Origin: Xylogone sp. PMI_703
Taxonomy: Eukaryota; Ascomycota; Leotiomycetes
Assembly: GCA_021399445.1 (NCBI GenBank)
Contig: JAJTUQ010000011.1
Span: 372,001 to 436,000, forward strand
Reading direction: 5' to 3'
Length of the DNA: 64,000 nucleotides
The notes under the pieces are model-generated. The model was not told the origin of the DNA. It made no database searches and worked only from the letters and a program-made list of their open reading frames with translations. Below, in pieces: positions 33,083-43,137 of the stretch. The first letter of the stretch is position 1; every line of letters starts with the position of its first letter. The position numbers were made by a program, and so were the translations under genes.

Positions 33083-33110
33083 AACATTTCACATGATCCA
33101 ACTTAATGTA
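33075..33110 (+). pseudogene. Start of LINE ORF2, cut by a transposon
   Basis: ATG at 33075 begins MSKTFHMIQLNV, the start of an apurinic endonuclease domain in many LINE ORF2 proteins (IQLNVRK-type). After 12 codons it is cut at the TA dinucleotide where the pogo-like element starts. The sequence beyond the element (from 35323) does not clearly continue the endonuclease. Confidence 0.5.
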
Positions 33111-33135
33111 GAAGGATGCCCTGGTCAAATGCGCA
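33111..33135 (+). repeat. Left terminal inverted repeat
   Basis: 25 bp; partner is 35298..35322. A second, internal copy of the core GGTCAAATGCGCACCGTA follows directly, probably an extra transposase-binding site. Confidence 0.85.
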
Positions 33136-33440
33136 TCCGGGTCAAATGCGCACCGTATTTAGCGACTTTTATGGTTTTCACTCCACAATAATAATTTTCC
33201 AATATAATATACTACTGTACCTGAAATGTATCTCCTTGGTGTAACTAACATCGATATTCTCGCAATTTATGCTTAAAATGCCAAAGTCTGCGAAAAAGAA
33301 CCAAAAAGCCATAAATACAGTCCACCCTTACCAAAGACCGACTATTCCTCAAACAGACAAAGATAACAACCTAGATATTCTTATTCCTAAACATATTCGA
33401 CTAGACAATTGTTACGCAGAGTGGTTAGCAGATCCATTCC

Positions 33441-35198
33441 ATGCAAAGAGCCAAAGGGGATTGGCCAGAGTTTGGTGTATTAGAGTCTTCTCTAAGGAGA
33501 AGGATCAAGGGAGGAAAATCAAGAGCTCAGGAGGCCCAGGAGCGTCAGAGGCTAACAGTTCTTGAAGAGCAAGCTCTAAAGGAATGGTGTCAACAACTAG
33601 AAAGATGGGGATTCCCTCCTCGGATATCATCTCTCCGTCAAATGGCAGAGGATATGCTACGTGCTAAAGGCGACTTATATCCTCTTGGCCACAATTGGCC
33701 CTCTTATTTCCTCGATCGCCATCCACAGCTTAGATCTAAGTATGTTCCTCCATTGGATAAAGAGGGTGCAACAGCTCAAGATCCTGTTGTCTTCAAACGA
33801 TACTTTACTCTTTTTCAGTCTCTCGTTACTGAATATAATGTCGATATTAGGGATATATACAATATGGACGAAAAGGGGTTTATGCAAGGGGTTATTGCAA
33901 GAGAGAAGGTTATTGTGTCTCGTGAAGAGCACTTTCAAGGAAAACCCTTTGTTGTTCAAGATGGAAGTAGAGAATGGACGTCTCTAATTGAATGTGTATC
34001 TTGTGATGGATATCTTCTTGCTCCTTGGGTAATTTTTAAAGGTGTTCAGTGTAAGAAGCAGTGGTTGCAGTATGTGATAAACTATAATCCTAGGGGACGA
34101 ATTGCCATGTCTCACAATGGCTGGACGGACAATTCTATTGGACTAGAGTGGTTTTCCCAGTGCTTTCTGCCGGAATCTAAAGTTAGGCTTCATGGCGAAT
34201 GGCGGCTGATGGTTTTTGATGGACATGCCTCGCATATTAGCTCTGAGGTTATTCGTCTTTGTGTGGTTAACAAAGTAATCTCACTTTGCCTACCACCTCA
34301 TACGACTCATTTACTCCAACCACTAGATATTGGTCTCTTTGCTCCTCTTGCATCATTTTATAAGAGTGGCATTAGGGAAAAGTGCAAATTCGGATACAAC
34401 TACTCGGTGGATAAATTGGTGTTTTTGGAGGCTTATTTAAAGGCACGTGATCAAGCTTTTACTATAGCCAATATTCAGTCGGCATGGACGAAAGCTGGAC
34501 TATATCCTTTCCTTCCATCTTTAGTAATTGACTTATTACCTCTTTCTTTGACTTTAGATAATAGTGAAACTTCTCGTCCTGTAACTCCTGAGGGCCTTAG
34601 TCTAGTCTTATTTACTCAGACGCCCGGTAACGTTGCCGAGGTTAGGAGGATTCTAGAGGAAGGGAAGAATGCTAGATTCGAGGATATGCAGCTAGCTTTT
34701 GCTAAGGTGTGTAAAGGAGCAGAGAAAGCTATGGCTGAACGCCTGACTCTAGGGAATCATAATCAAGAATTACAAGAAGCAGCAGCCAGAAAGAAGGAGA
34801 GGAATTCAAGGAAAAGAGAGAATGTTTCTCCACGAGACGCCCGAGTTTATGATAGTAGTTCTCTTTTAGAGCGGGCAGCTTGGGGCAATGAGAAGTTAGA
34901 AGAGGAAGTGCTAAAACAATTTATGAAAATGTCTCTTTCAGTCTTTGATTTTAAGGAAAAGAAGCCAAGGAAGAAACGTAGTCTTGATAGTATTGAAGTG
35001 GGTATCTCTTTGCCTGTTCCTTTCATGTCTCCTAAAAAGAGATCTACGACGATAAGCTCTGCTAAGGGTGTTCAATTGAGTAAAAAGAAAAGCACTATAG
35101 CGAAGAGGATTCCCGTACTGCTTGACAATCCAGTCGTTATAAGCTCTCGTGGGAGGATAATTAAACCTTCAGCGAAGGTATTAGGTGCTAAAAATTAG
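33441..35198 (+). CDS. Pogo-like DDE transposase, nearly intact
   Basis: The 585-residue frame has the end of a psq-type HTH (FGVLESSLRRRIKGGKS), a CENP-B-type HTH (residues about 40-100 with GHNWPSYFLDRHPQLRSKY), and a DDE domain with D143 (YNMDEKGFM), D260 (MVFDGHASH) and D296 (LLQPLDIGLF), all three catalytic residues of DDE_1. The C-terminus is a basic, coiled-coil and nuclear-type tail (KKPRKKRS). The enzyme would cut and paste the surrounding element. The first helix of the N-terminal HTH seems to lie in another frame just upstream (33269-33440), after a TAG at about 33427, so either a 1-nt indel or an unrecognised intron affects the start. Otherwise no damage is visible, in contrast to the other transposons here. 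Confidence 0.85.
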   Translation: MQRAKGDWPEFGVLESSLRRRIKGGKSRAQEAQERQRLTVLEEQALKEWCQQLERWGFPPRISSLRQMAEDMLRAKGDLYPLGHNWPSYFLDRHPQLRSKYVPPLDKEGATAQDPVVFKRYFTLFQSLVTEYNVDIRDIYNMDEKGFMQGVIAREKVIVSREEHFQGKPFVVQDGSREWTSLIECVSCDGYLLAPWVIFKGVQCKKQWLQYVINYNPRGRIAMSHNGWTDNSIGLEWFSQCFLPESKVRLHGEWRLMVFDGHASHISSEVIRLCVVNKVISLCLPPHTTHLLQPLDIGLFAPLASFYKSGIREKCKFGYNYSVDKLVFLEAYLKARDQAFTIANIQSAWTKAGLYPFLPSLVIDLLPLSLTLDNSETSRPVTPEGLSLVLFTQTPGNVAEVRRILEEGKNARFEDMQLAFAKVCKGAEKAMAERLTLGNHNQELQEAAARKKERNSRKRENVSPRDARVYDSSSLLERAAWGNEKLEEEVLKQFMKMSLSVFDFKEKKPRKKRSLDSIEVGISLPVPFMSPKKRSTTISSAKGVQLSKKKSTIAKRIPVLLDNPVVISSRGRIIKPSAKVLGAKN

Positions 35199-35297
35199 CT
35201 CAAGTCTATATCTTCAAATTCAGGTTAGTTTTAGGTCAGTTCATAGGGTTTTCGTAGAATTATGGTGGAAATACTAGTAAAAATTGTGATTGTACGG

Positions 35298-35322
35298 TGC
35301 GCATTTGACCAGGGTACCCTTC
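35298..35322 (-). repeat. Right terminal inverted repeat
   Basis: 25 bp, reverse complement of the left repeat with two mismatches, followed by the duplicated TA. Confidence 0.85.
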
Positions 35323-35557
35323 TAATATCAATCGCATTAGCAAGACCCTGGGCAGTAGAATATTTGAAGGCCATCTTTGCAATCCTTTCTGTTCATAGAG
35401 ATGAAAGAAACAGTCCCATTATGTACAAACCACCCCAAACTTCACTATCATTCATACCATGATCCTACTAAAAACGTTCTTCATCTAGGGCAGGGGTTCG
35501 TCAGCCAGTGATGTCCCTCAAGGACTGTCCTAATGACCTTATGACCTTATCTGGCGA
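35323..35557. other. Spacer right of the pogo-like element
   Basis: Should be the continuation of the interrupted LINE, but a 40-codon open stretch (ISIALARPWAVEYLKAIF) does not match an endonuclease domain that I recognise. No other feature. Confidence 0.3.
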
Positions 35558-36153
35558 TTATTCTGTCATCCCGACCTGCTCTACGACACTCCTTTCAGCT
35601 TCAAGAGACTTTTCGCTTGCCAGACCAGAAGAAGCTTCACTGAGCGCGTCCTCGCCATAAAACGTATCACTGAAAGCGTCCTCGTCATAAGACGTATCAC
35701 TGAAGGCCTCATCAGAGGATGTGCCACGAAACGTATCAAAATAGGGTGAAACGTCAATGGCCGCTTCCCAGATCAGCTCCCATCCGTCTCTCCAAAGTTC
35801 TGGCAGACCACTGACGGTAGCATCCCCTCCAGAGCCATGAGCCTCCTCGTCCCCACTGTAACTTGTTAGCTGACTGGGACTTGCAAATTGCTGGAGACGT
35901 ACAGTTCATCCGCTACGGGGTCGGCATTCTGAGATTCCCCAGTTGAACTAGGGAGCTTTGCTTCCATAAGCTTTGAGTTAAGCTCCTCGGTATCCTCGAC
36001 TGTGAGAGACTGTGCAGATGGTAAAAGATTCGGGCTCTCCATTGGAGAGTTCAACCTGGCATTGGATGATGATAAGTTCGGGCAGCTTAGAGGTGTGGCT
36101 GGTAGTGAGTGGTTCAATGGACGCCAAGTTTGAATCATCTCTGAGGGAGTCAT
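35558..36153 (-). CDS. Acidic Ser-rich hypothetical protein, two exons
   Basis: The ATG at 36153 opens exon 1 (to 35903); a 41-nt intron (35862..35902) with a GTACGT donor and a GCTAAC branch leads in phase 2 to exon 2 (35861..35558). The product is 184 residues. Exon 2 contains WRDGWELIWEAAIDVSPYFD followed by a threefold degenerate repeat of about 12 residues, DEAFSDTSY, DEDAFSDTFY and EDALSEASS. The N-terminus is Ser/Pro-rich. No family is recognised. The intron is at the short end for this window, but without it both halves end prematurely and the repeat unit would lie in a non-ATG frame. Confidence 0.5.
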
Positions 36154-37432
36154 GGTCAACGCGGAGGAGACGGGCAGATGTTTTGGAGGCAGGTGATAGA
36201 CAAGGTATACCAGAATGGGGAAGCTTGAAGGTGACTAACGAGTTGGAAAATGCAGAGTACGTGATGGACGGACTTCTGGGGAGTTGGTAAGTGATCTCAC
36301 AGTGCAGAGATATACATACAGATTCGATAAGCTTGCTTATTAGGCTTGTGTATAATGGAAGCTTTAGAAGTTGCCTGAAGAGCTAGGAGGAATGAGATGA
36401 AGATGATGGCCAAACGTGAGGGGAAATACGCACCCTTATATACTTAACTGTTCTTGAATGGAGACCCAACGAGAAGGTCCAACTTTGGATTTTGGATTAA
36501 AAGAGTTCTTCACTCTTTGGACAAATCGGCCTAGGGTTGCATGAACGTGTGTTAGCCTCTTAAACGGTCCAGATAGCTCTATCGACTCATCATGCAAGCA
36601 ATACGGGCAAACAACACAGCCTATGGCTGCATGAACGTGGGTTGGCCTCTTGGACCAGCAAGATGGCTCCATTAAGTATGCAGATAACGCGGAGTGACGC
36701 AACACATCAAAGTAGTGTTTAAACTACAGGAGATATTCCAATACATCTTAAGAGACCAACGCCAGATGGTCGACCAAGGACGCTGAATGTTTCACTACCC
36801 TAGTTGAATGGGTGACCCACAGTTCCAACATGATGTGGTGGCCTCTTGAACAATGGAGGACGGTGCGGCATATTGAAGTGGAGTTCAGACGGCAGGAGAT
36901 ATTGCCATGCCATTCTTCACAATGGCAGTCCAATCTATCTGGGGAGATCAACGCCGGAAGGTCGATCGAGGAAGCCGATTCCTTCATCCCCTGGCTAATT
37001 GGGCGGCCTGCGGCTGCATGATGGTGCGTTGGACAACAAAGATAGCTCCATCGGTTTATCATGTAGGTAATACGGATAAACAACCAGAAGTATTGATGGA
37101 TGCTTGGACCGGGGGATGGATCTCATACTGCTATGAACAATGAAGGCTCAATTCATTCTTCGTATTGGAAGTTTAATCCATCTGAGGAAGCTGATGCCGG
37201 AGAGTTGAGAAAGAACACCCATTTCCTTATGGCGTGGAGGAATCAACAGCCTACCATTCAACATGAGCACTAGGGCCTTGAAAGTCAAGATGACTTCGTC
37301 GATTCGTTGTGGAGCAATATTTGGGAAGTAACACATTGATGTGGAGCATTTGCTATGTTCAGACCGTGGGTATTGTTGGAAGAAGAGTTCATGGCGTATT
37401 GATTGTGCAGTTCCCCAGAAATGGAGCCTCTT
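36154..37432. other. Gene-free region with diverged repeats
   Basis: No gene supported. Several ORFs of 60-110 codons on both strands share the repeated segments described at 36528 and look like by-products of them. Confidence 0.4.
36528..37090. repeat. Diverged direct repeats (about 90-110 bp unit)
   Basis: The block GGCCTAGGGTTGCATGAACGTG...GCCTCTT...AGATAGCTC...CATGCAAGCAATACGGGCAAACAAC begins near 36528, recurs near 36615 (GCCTATGGCTGCATGAACGTG) and again near 37004 (GCCTGCGGCTGCATGATGGTG). The last copy also repeats AAGATAGCTCCATCG and TAATACGGATAAACAAC. Partial copies are seen around 36835. Divergence is high, mostly transitions. The origin is unknown. Confidence 0.6.
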
Positions 37433-37715
37433 TGTATGCTACCTCAGATCCTCGAAAGCTGCCATTGCTGCGGATACATCGTGGCTTGTATGTAAGATCA
37501 CAATCTTGACTACTTGGGGAGGCAGGAAAGAGATACAATTGCCCAGAGTGATACGCAGGGAGCAGATAGATGAAGCGGAACTCGGGCCCATTGGATCAGT
37601 GATCGCTTAAAGGTCCGAGATTCTTCTCAACATCCCCAAATCAACGTTCGCATTAAAACCGCTGTCAGGCCAGCTGGGCACAGGTCCAATGGGCGCTCAC
37701 CTTTCAAATTGCAGC
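37433..37715 (+). repeat. Long direct duplication, copy 1
   Basis: About 280 bp almost identical in its right part to 42633..42913; shared runs include GATCACAATCTTGACTACTT, GGAACTCGGGCCCATTGGAT and GGCCAGCTGGGCACAGGTCC. Both copies end at a shared ATGGGCGC(T/C)CACCTTTC and are followed by short tandem AAACGCTC-type repeats (37750-37820 and 42985-43060). Confidence 0.85.
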
Positions 37716-38597
37716 TCAGTGCAGCGAGCGAGTGGTAAAAGAAATCGTTTGTCGTCAACCTCGGAAAACAAACGCTCGTCATCAACTTCGAGAAACAAAC
37801 GCTCATTGCCAACATTTGATAGAACATTTCTTGAATTTTTCCATCAGTAATATGATCGAACAACGTGAGAGAGCAGTTACTGGTCCTAGTTGCCTTGTCA
37901 GGCTTCAGTACGGTTCAGGTTTCCAGAAAATTCCACGGGCCTTTAAGTGGCTATTTCTGGGTTTTAAGTATCTTTAGGTTTTTTGGGAGGGAGATAATTA
38001 GCAAAAGTATTGAATGGTTGACTGGTGAATATGTGTATGTACTCGGCTACAACAGCTAAAGACGACATCACAATCATTTATGTTACACGTGACTCTACCT
38101 ATGAATCTCGCAGTTTAACACAGTGCGACAATTCACGGAATTTTATCTACACGAGTCAAGGCGAGGACCTTTGGGGAAGTAGCGGTTCGACTGTTGTACA
38201 GGGGTTGATGGGCAAATTGGTGCAACTCTTGACGGGTAGCTGAACCATTCCGCGAAGCTATGGCCGAAGTGCTCACTAAACAGTTTAGTAGGCCTTTTGC
38301 ATCGTTTTCCCATGCCACAATCCTCCACCTGAAATGACTATATGACACTAATAACTCACAATGTTCGAGGTGCTGCATTAATTCGCTGGGATGTTGCTAT
38401 TGTTTAGCTTATTTTGGCACAATCTCGGTCTCTTCCCCTCAGATGGGACTACGCATTATAGGCAGTTTCAACCATTCACCTGCAAGGAAGGAGAGATAGG
38501 GCACAATGTATAAGATGAGGCTACAGAACGAGGCAACTTGCATGAAGTACTCTACATCTTTGCGGACTACATCGTTGTGCTTGCCTCGTCTCGAAAT
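37716..38597. other. Spacer upstream of membrane protein gene
   Basis: No supported gene. Left part holds the ACAAACGCTC(A/G)T-type short tandem repeat; the right part is presumably the promoter of the gene at 38598. Confidence 0.4.
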
Positions 38598-39540
38598 ATG
38601 CACACCTCACCATCGCTTATGCTTTCTCTACTTACCGTATGCATATTTATATCTAAACTTGGGCTATCTATTAGGCGGATATATCAAGGGAAACGCCATA
38701 TCGCGTCAAAGCTTGAGGCGGGCATATCTTTCGTGCTCTTGATAGTCGCCATCCTGCTCCTAGTATTTTCAGTTCTATCCGACCAAGACATTCTGGAACT
38801 ATTTCTTTCTTTAACGGGCAGATTGATTATTATTTATCAAGTAGGTTGTCCCTTCTCTCTTGAAACTCTACGCTGACCGATTTGGGTTTCTTAGTGCGGG
38901 TTTCTGTGGCGTTTCTGTGCTGATTGTTCATTTTCGATTCGCTATCTTGCTGTAATATTGCAGATGGTCTTTACTGGCTGGATATTTGCGCTGAGTATAG
39001 TCATAGCGGTCAAGAATGATGATACAGAGGTCTGGAAGATCACGATACTTTCATTCTTTGCCATAGAATACGTCTTGCTTGATATCGTATATCTGAGCAA
39101 ATTTTGGAGAGACTACTGGAGAAGTTCCAGTCTAACTATTGATCCTAAAGGATTACTCTCGAGCTTCTTCAGCAAAGATGCTAAATGCATTCTCTTGTGG
39201 AGCTTTTTTTTTTGTATTATCGTTTGGATTGTTGCGTTTGCATCTCTTTCTCTCTACTTAAAAAATCAAATTAGCTATATCATATCTCTATGGGTAAGTA
39301 ATAAGGTTTGGCCCTCTAACGAATTTCTTTTGACGAGAAGTACAGATAGACATTATGGCGGCTGTTGTGTGGTTTTTACGGTGGCTCGCGTTGCAATTTC
39401 GCGCATCAATAGAAGCCCAGAGGTCGGATTCTTTCCTGGCTCTGAGTTTTGGCTGCAGGTACAGAAGCTCTCTTGGTGGTAAGCGTAACCTAACTTGGAA
39501 AAGACAATCTTACTTACACAAAGACCAAATCAGGCAATAG
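38598..39540 (+). CDS. Multi-pass membrane protein, three exons (paralogue of gene at 4719)
   Basis: Exons 38598..38840, 38895..39293 and 39346..39540 join in phase 0 through introns of 54 and 52 nt to give 278 residues. Hydrophobic segments: residues 8-22, 39-57, 62-78, then in exon 2 AVILQMVFTGWIFALSIVIA, ITILSFFAIEYVLLDIVYL and LWSFFFCIIVWIVAFASLSL, and exon 3 begins IDIMAAVVWFLRWLALQF. The C-terminal tail is basic. Exon borders and several residues at them match the gene at 4719 (for example FLW(K/R)F just after the first intron and W just before the second). An alternative AG acceptor at 39349-50 would cause an early stop, so GTACAG was chosen. No transport or enzyme motif is visible. 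Function unknown. Confidence 0.7.
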
Positions 39541-40506
39541 CTCAAAAACCACAGTGGAAGAATATAGGGGAAGTTTGGAGATAGATGAGATGGGACTGGT
39601 GAAGAAATCAAAGAAAGAGGATGCTTCAAACCCGAACAAGTCATGATTCGAGAATCGTTACAACATAAGGGGACAATTTTATAGAAAATGTCTGCCCCGC
39701 TGCTAAGCAGTATCAATCTTGGAATGGGAAGCACGAAAAAGAAATCTACGAACGACAGGGAACCTTAACTGCTGTCTAAAGCTCACGATCGAGACAGTGT
39801 AGTGATTGCGTGGTGCGAGAATATAGGCTGCACGAAAAACATCATAAGACATTGTGAGATTTAGTTTGATATCTCTTATACACCGAGTTTAAAATATACT
39901 TGTCGAAAATGGGACCAATAGACTGCGGATCGATCTTGCGTAAGACAGTTGCTATGAAATTTGAAAGGGTCACACGAGCGCTGATTTTCTGAAATCAAAG
40001 GAAGTAAATGCATGGTCCTTTGCTCCATCCTTGGATCTCACCCTGTCTGGAGCCGCGATGCTTCTGAATGTATCCTACATCCCTGTAATTGTCCTCTCTC
40101 CGAAATAGTTTATGCCGATCAAGTGCACTTTCCTTCGCCCCGGCATAACTAGAATATTGGAAGGTATAGCCGAGGAGCGCCAGTACGTACCAAAGCCTCC
40201 GTTGCAGTGTCGTCCGCTCGGGGTTATCTGTTCTAGAAGGGACGTGCACGAGCTGGCAGCCGTTGCTTTTGAGCTGAATAAAGACCATCCTCCTCGCTAC
40301 TCGGCTTCGTCTTCTTCAATTCCTATCCTATGTGATGCGCCATCTCCTACTCCTACCTCGACCCTCGTCGACTCCGTGCTCCTATCGCAGCTGAAAGTGC
40401 TGGCGGTACATACGGGTTGAAGTGAGTACCCCCGATCTGCCGCCGCAATCTCAGTCATATTCAATTCTTTTTTTTCTCTTATCTCAAAACGAAATCAAAA
40501 ATCAAA
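39541..40506. other. Spacer before the kinase gene
   Basis: Overlapping 97-102-codon frames on the two strands (39995-40288 minus and 40112-40420 plus) compete here and neither shows a domain. The right end is a pyrimidine-rich leader (TTCTTTTTTTTCTCTT) typical of fungal promoters. Confidence 0.4.
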
Positions 40507-41280
40507 ATGTCGCCTTCAGTCACATCGTCTACTGTCTTACAAAAGCCCACTCAGCAAAACCTCATCGCTGTGGGCATCTTTAGCGTGGTCCATCGCCTCG
40601 GCGACACTTGGGTTAGAAAGTTACCTCGCGCTGACGATGTTTTCACCCGCCTGGGAAACCTTCAGGCTATCCACAATGAGGCCACGATCTACGCCTTACT
40701 GGGAGATCACCCCCGCATTGCGAGGTGTTTGTCGATCGGCAAAACTTTGGACTACGTCGATCTTGAATTTTATCCACACGGGACACTCATGAGCTACATT
40801 CAAACACACAAGGATTCCATCTCGGATGTTTCTCGGATCCGTTGGGCCCGTCAGATCATCGAAGCAGTGGTGTTTGCCCATAAGAAGGGCGTTGTCCACT
40901 CAGACCTTGCTCTTAGGCAATTTTTTCTGGACTCGGATATGAATGCTCGCCTTGCAGACTTTGGAGCATCTGGATACCCTGGGCAGGAGGCACTAGGTAT
41001 GGAGGGCGCGAGCCATTCCTTGCCGAGGGACCCTAATCAGCCAAACACAATTTTGTCGGACCTATTCGCGCTTGGCTCTACACTTTACGAGCTCGGGGTT
41101 GGAGAGACTCCATATCACGGCTGCGAAGATGATGTGATCGAAAATCGATATGCTAAAAAGGACTTCCCTACTGTTGACGATGTGTTCTGCGGCTGTATTA
41201 TTATAGGTTGTTGGAGGTGTGAATTCCCTTCTGCAGAGCATGTGCTTTTGCGATTTGAAGAATTGTTCAGCGAAAATTAA
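40507..41280 (+). CDS. Small protein kinase-like protein, probably divergent
   Basis: 257 residues, little more than a kinase core. Visible landmarks are a short nucleotide-loop region GIFSVVHRLG, VRKLPR with the presumed ATP-site Lys, HNEATIYALLG (helix C Glu), the catalytic loop GVVHSDLALRQFFLDSD (D133) and LADFGASGYPG (D151). The asparagine five residues after the catalytic Asp is Gln (Q138), so metal binding and activity are doubtful. The C-lobe retains SDLFALGSTLYELGVGETPY. Similar HSDLALRQ kinases occur, as far as I recall, in Leotiomycetes as expanded families, so this may be a functional variant. No extra domain or signal peptide. Confidence 0.75.
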   Translation: MSPSVTSSTVLQKPTQQNLIAVGIFSVVHRLGDTWVRKLPRADDVFTRLGNLQAIHNEATIYALLGDHPRIARCLSIGKTLDYVDLEFYPHGTLMSYIQTHKDSISDVSRIRWARQIIEAVVFAHKKGVVHSDLALRQFFLDSDMNARLADFGASGYPGQEALGMEGASHSLPRDPNQPNTILSDLFALGSTLYELGVGETPYHGCEDDVIENRYAKKDFPTVDDVFCGCIIIGCWRCEFPSAEHVLLRFEELFSEN

Positions 41281-41508
41281 TAACGTCAAAATTTTGATTT
41301 GAGCTATCTTAAAGGAGCGTATTGCAATGGCAATGCAGACAAATATCAGAAAGGTGATGCCTGGGATCCAATTACCATTCTCCACCATTCCCTCAGGTCA
41401 ACCATATCGCAATCTATGGTTAACGAATACGTGCAGCTTCTTGAGGAGGAACTAGTATCTAACGGTCGTGTCAGATCAATCTCCAACGATTAATACCCAA
41501 CGAGCCAC
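41281..41508. other. Spacer with a 64-codon frame
   Basis: A short plus frame (41299-41493, with SQSMVNEYVQLLEEELVSNG) starts just after the kinase stop. No evidence that it is a gene. Confidence 0.25.
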
Positions 41509-41739
41509 CTAGGAATGCTGGGGGCATTTTCCCTTCCTCTTGGTCGACCCCGCAGTGCGAAGCACGTAGTTGGGGCAGGCTCTAATGTCGCCATTGGCAG
41601 GCTTCTGGTCACACTCAGGACCCGGGGTATAGCTAACTGAATTGCAAGTTGGGTTGGTGCAACCGCCACCTTGGTATATAATAGTAGTTTGGTATTCGAC
41701 ACACATGTTGGGTCGATTGCCTATAGTTGTTAATAGCAT
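41509..41739 (-). CDS. Small cysteine-rich protein or gene fragment
   Basis: The frame from ATG 41739 codes for 76 residues with six cysteines spaced over 60 residues (MCVEYQTTII, GGGCTNPTCNSVSYTPGPEC, RACPNYV, GKCPQHS). The even number and spacing suggest two or three disulfides, as in small secreted fungal proteins, but no signal peptide is visible. It may be encoded by an unrecognised upstream exon, or the gene may be a fragment. A plus-strand frame over the same region (41642-41911) has a helical tail and is taken as a shadow. Confidence 0.35.
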   Translation of the reverse strand: MLLTTIGNRPNMCVEYQTTIIYQGGGCTNPTCNSVSYTPGPECDQKPANGDIRACPNYVLRTAGSTKRKGKCPQHS

Positions 41740-42632
41740 GGTCAATGTAATGTGCTTCTGGAATGAGTACCTTGAGGCTAAGGTAGAGCTTGAGCGGCAA
41801 GTGGAGTCTGCGAAGGGTGGCAGATTACGACAGAAGGTCTTGGGACAGAAGAGATTTAAGGATTGTGGAGAGTGTTCAAGGTCCTTTATACCTTTTCATA
41901 TGGTTAGGTAGCAAGAGCCCAGCTGGGCCTATTTTTGGCTCCAGTTCCGACGAAGTTGGTTAACTACCACTGCTAAATCGTTGGATAGGCAATTTCAGAA
42001 ATACAATCATGTCGGCCACATTGTAGTGCTTGCCCTCGTCTCGTAAGGACCTGGTTACTGCCTTGACATGATGTTTGTTGGCTGTCGAATCAAGGTTGTA
42101 AGGTGTGCTGTTGCCGCACGAAATCTAGCCTAGGGGCCCTGGTCCCTATTTCCGGGGCCATTATTAGGAAGGTCGGCTAAACTTTTACTGTGAGGTATTT
42201 TAACTAATCACACTGTACGCGCTCTCGTGACTCCGACTGACATCCTCTTGGAACGTAGAAAACATTAGAAAGTGGTTGTAAGCCACCGGAACACTTTTGA
42301 GATCAGCTAATAAGGGTAATGGATTAGGAGCTGCGTCTTGAGAATATAAGATAAAGTTAATACTCTAACTAAGCATGTAGGAGAGTGCATTGGACAGCCA
42401 AGGTTGGGGTTAGCAGGTTCAATAAGCAGAAGGTAGTATAGTCGTTCGTTGGCTTCTTTTACATACTGCTCTGGGGCGTCGTTGTTGTCATGCATACTAC
42501 CTTCATCACTGATATTATCTACTTTTATACTATAAGCCTGGTATTATTGAACATGGTCAAAATTAACTATCCTTAGCTGCATAAGCATATTTGGGGCTGG
42601 AGGCGCAAAGGTTCTGGTGGACATGTAGCTCT
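41740..42632. other. Gene-free spacer
   Basis: No supported gene, no repeat noticed other than the boundary of the duplication at 42633. Confidence 0.4.
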
Positions 42633-42913
42633 CTGTATGCTACTCAGATCCAGAGCTGTCATTGCTGCGGAGACATCGCGGCTTGTACGTAAGATCACAA
42701 TCTTGACTACTTGGGGGGGGTTGGGGGGTCAGGAGAGAGATAACAATTGATGATACGCAAGGGACAAATAAATGATGCGGAACTCGGGCCCATTGGATCA
42801 GTGATCGCTTAAAGGTCCGAGATTCTTCTCAACATCCCCAAATCAACGTTCGCATTAAAACCGCTGTCAGGCCAGCTGGGCACAGGTCCAATGGGCGCCC
42901 ACCTTTCAAAATT
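42633..42913 (+). repeat. Long direct duplication, copy 2
   Basis: Partner of 37433..37715, same orientation, 5.2 kb away. It differs by a G-rich insertion (a run of G residues about 42711-42727) and scattered changes. The two copies bracket the membrane protein gene at 38598 and the kinase at 40507. Confidence 0.85.
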
Positions 42914-43137
42914 GCCGATCCTGCATATTCCCAAGTCTCCACCTTTTGACTTAGTAGTGCAGCAGCTAGTGTTAAAAGGAATTATTCGTCGCCAACCTTC
43001 GAAAACTAACGCTCATTGCCAACCTTCGAAAATTAGTTCTCATCATCAATCGTTGAAAACAGATCGCGCATCAAGAAACGCGAAGTCACGTCTTCTTGGC
43101 ATCATTCGAATCGCCGATTCTGGCCGCTGTTCTAGCC

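Larger units (their letters stand above)
33111..35322 (+). mobile_element. Complete pogo-like DNA transposon with TIRs and TA duplication
   Basis: The element is 2212 bp. Both ends begin GAAGG(A/G)T(G/A)CCCTGGTCAAATGCGCA reading inwards, a 25-bp terminal inverted repeat with two mismatches, and both are flanked by TA (33109-33110 and 35323-35324), the duplication made by Tc1/mariner/pogo transposases. Inside the left end the core GGTCAAATGCGCA is repeated once more (about 33139). One transposase gene fills the middle. It interrupts a LINE ORF2. Confidence 0.9.

Noticed and set aside
37433..42913. LTR retrotransposon with two LTRs
   Set aside because: No primer-binding site, no TG..CA ends and no gag-pol between the repeats; the interior has unrelated host-like genes.
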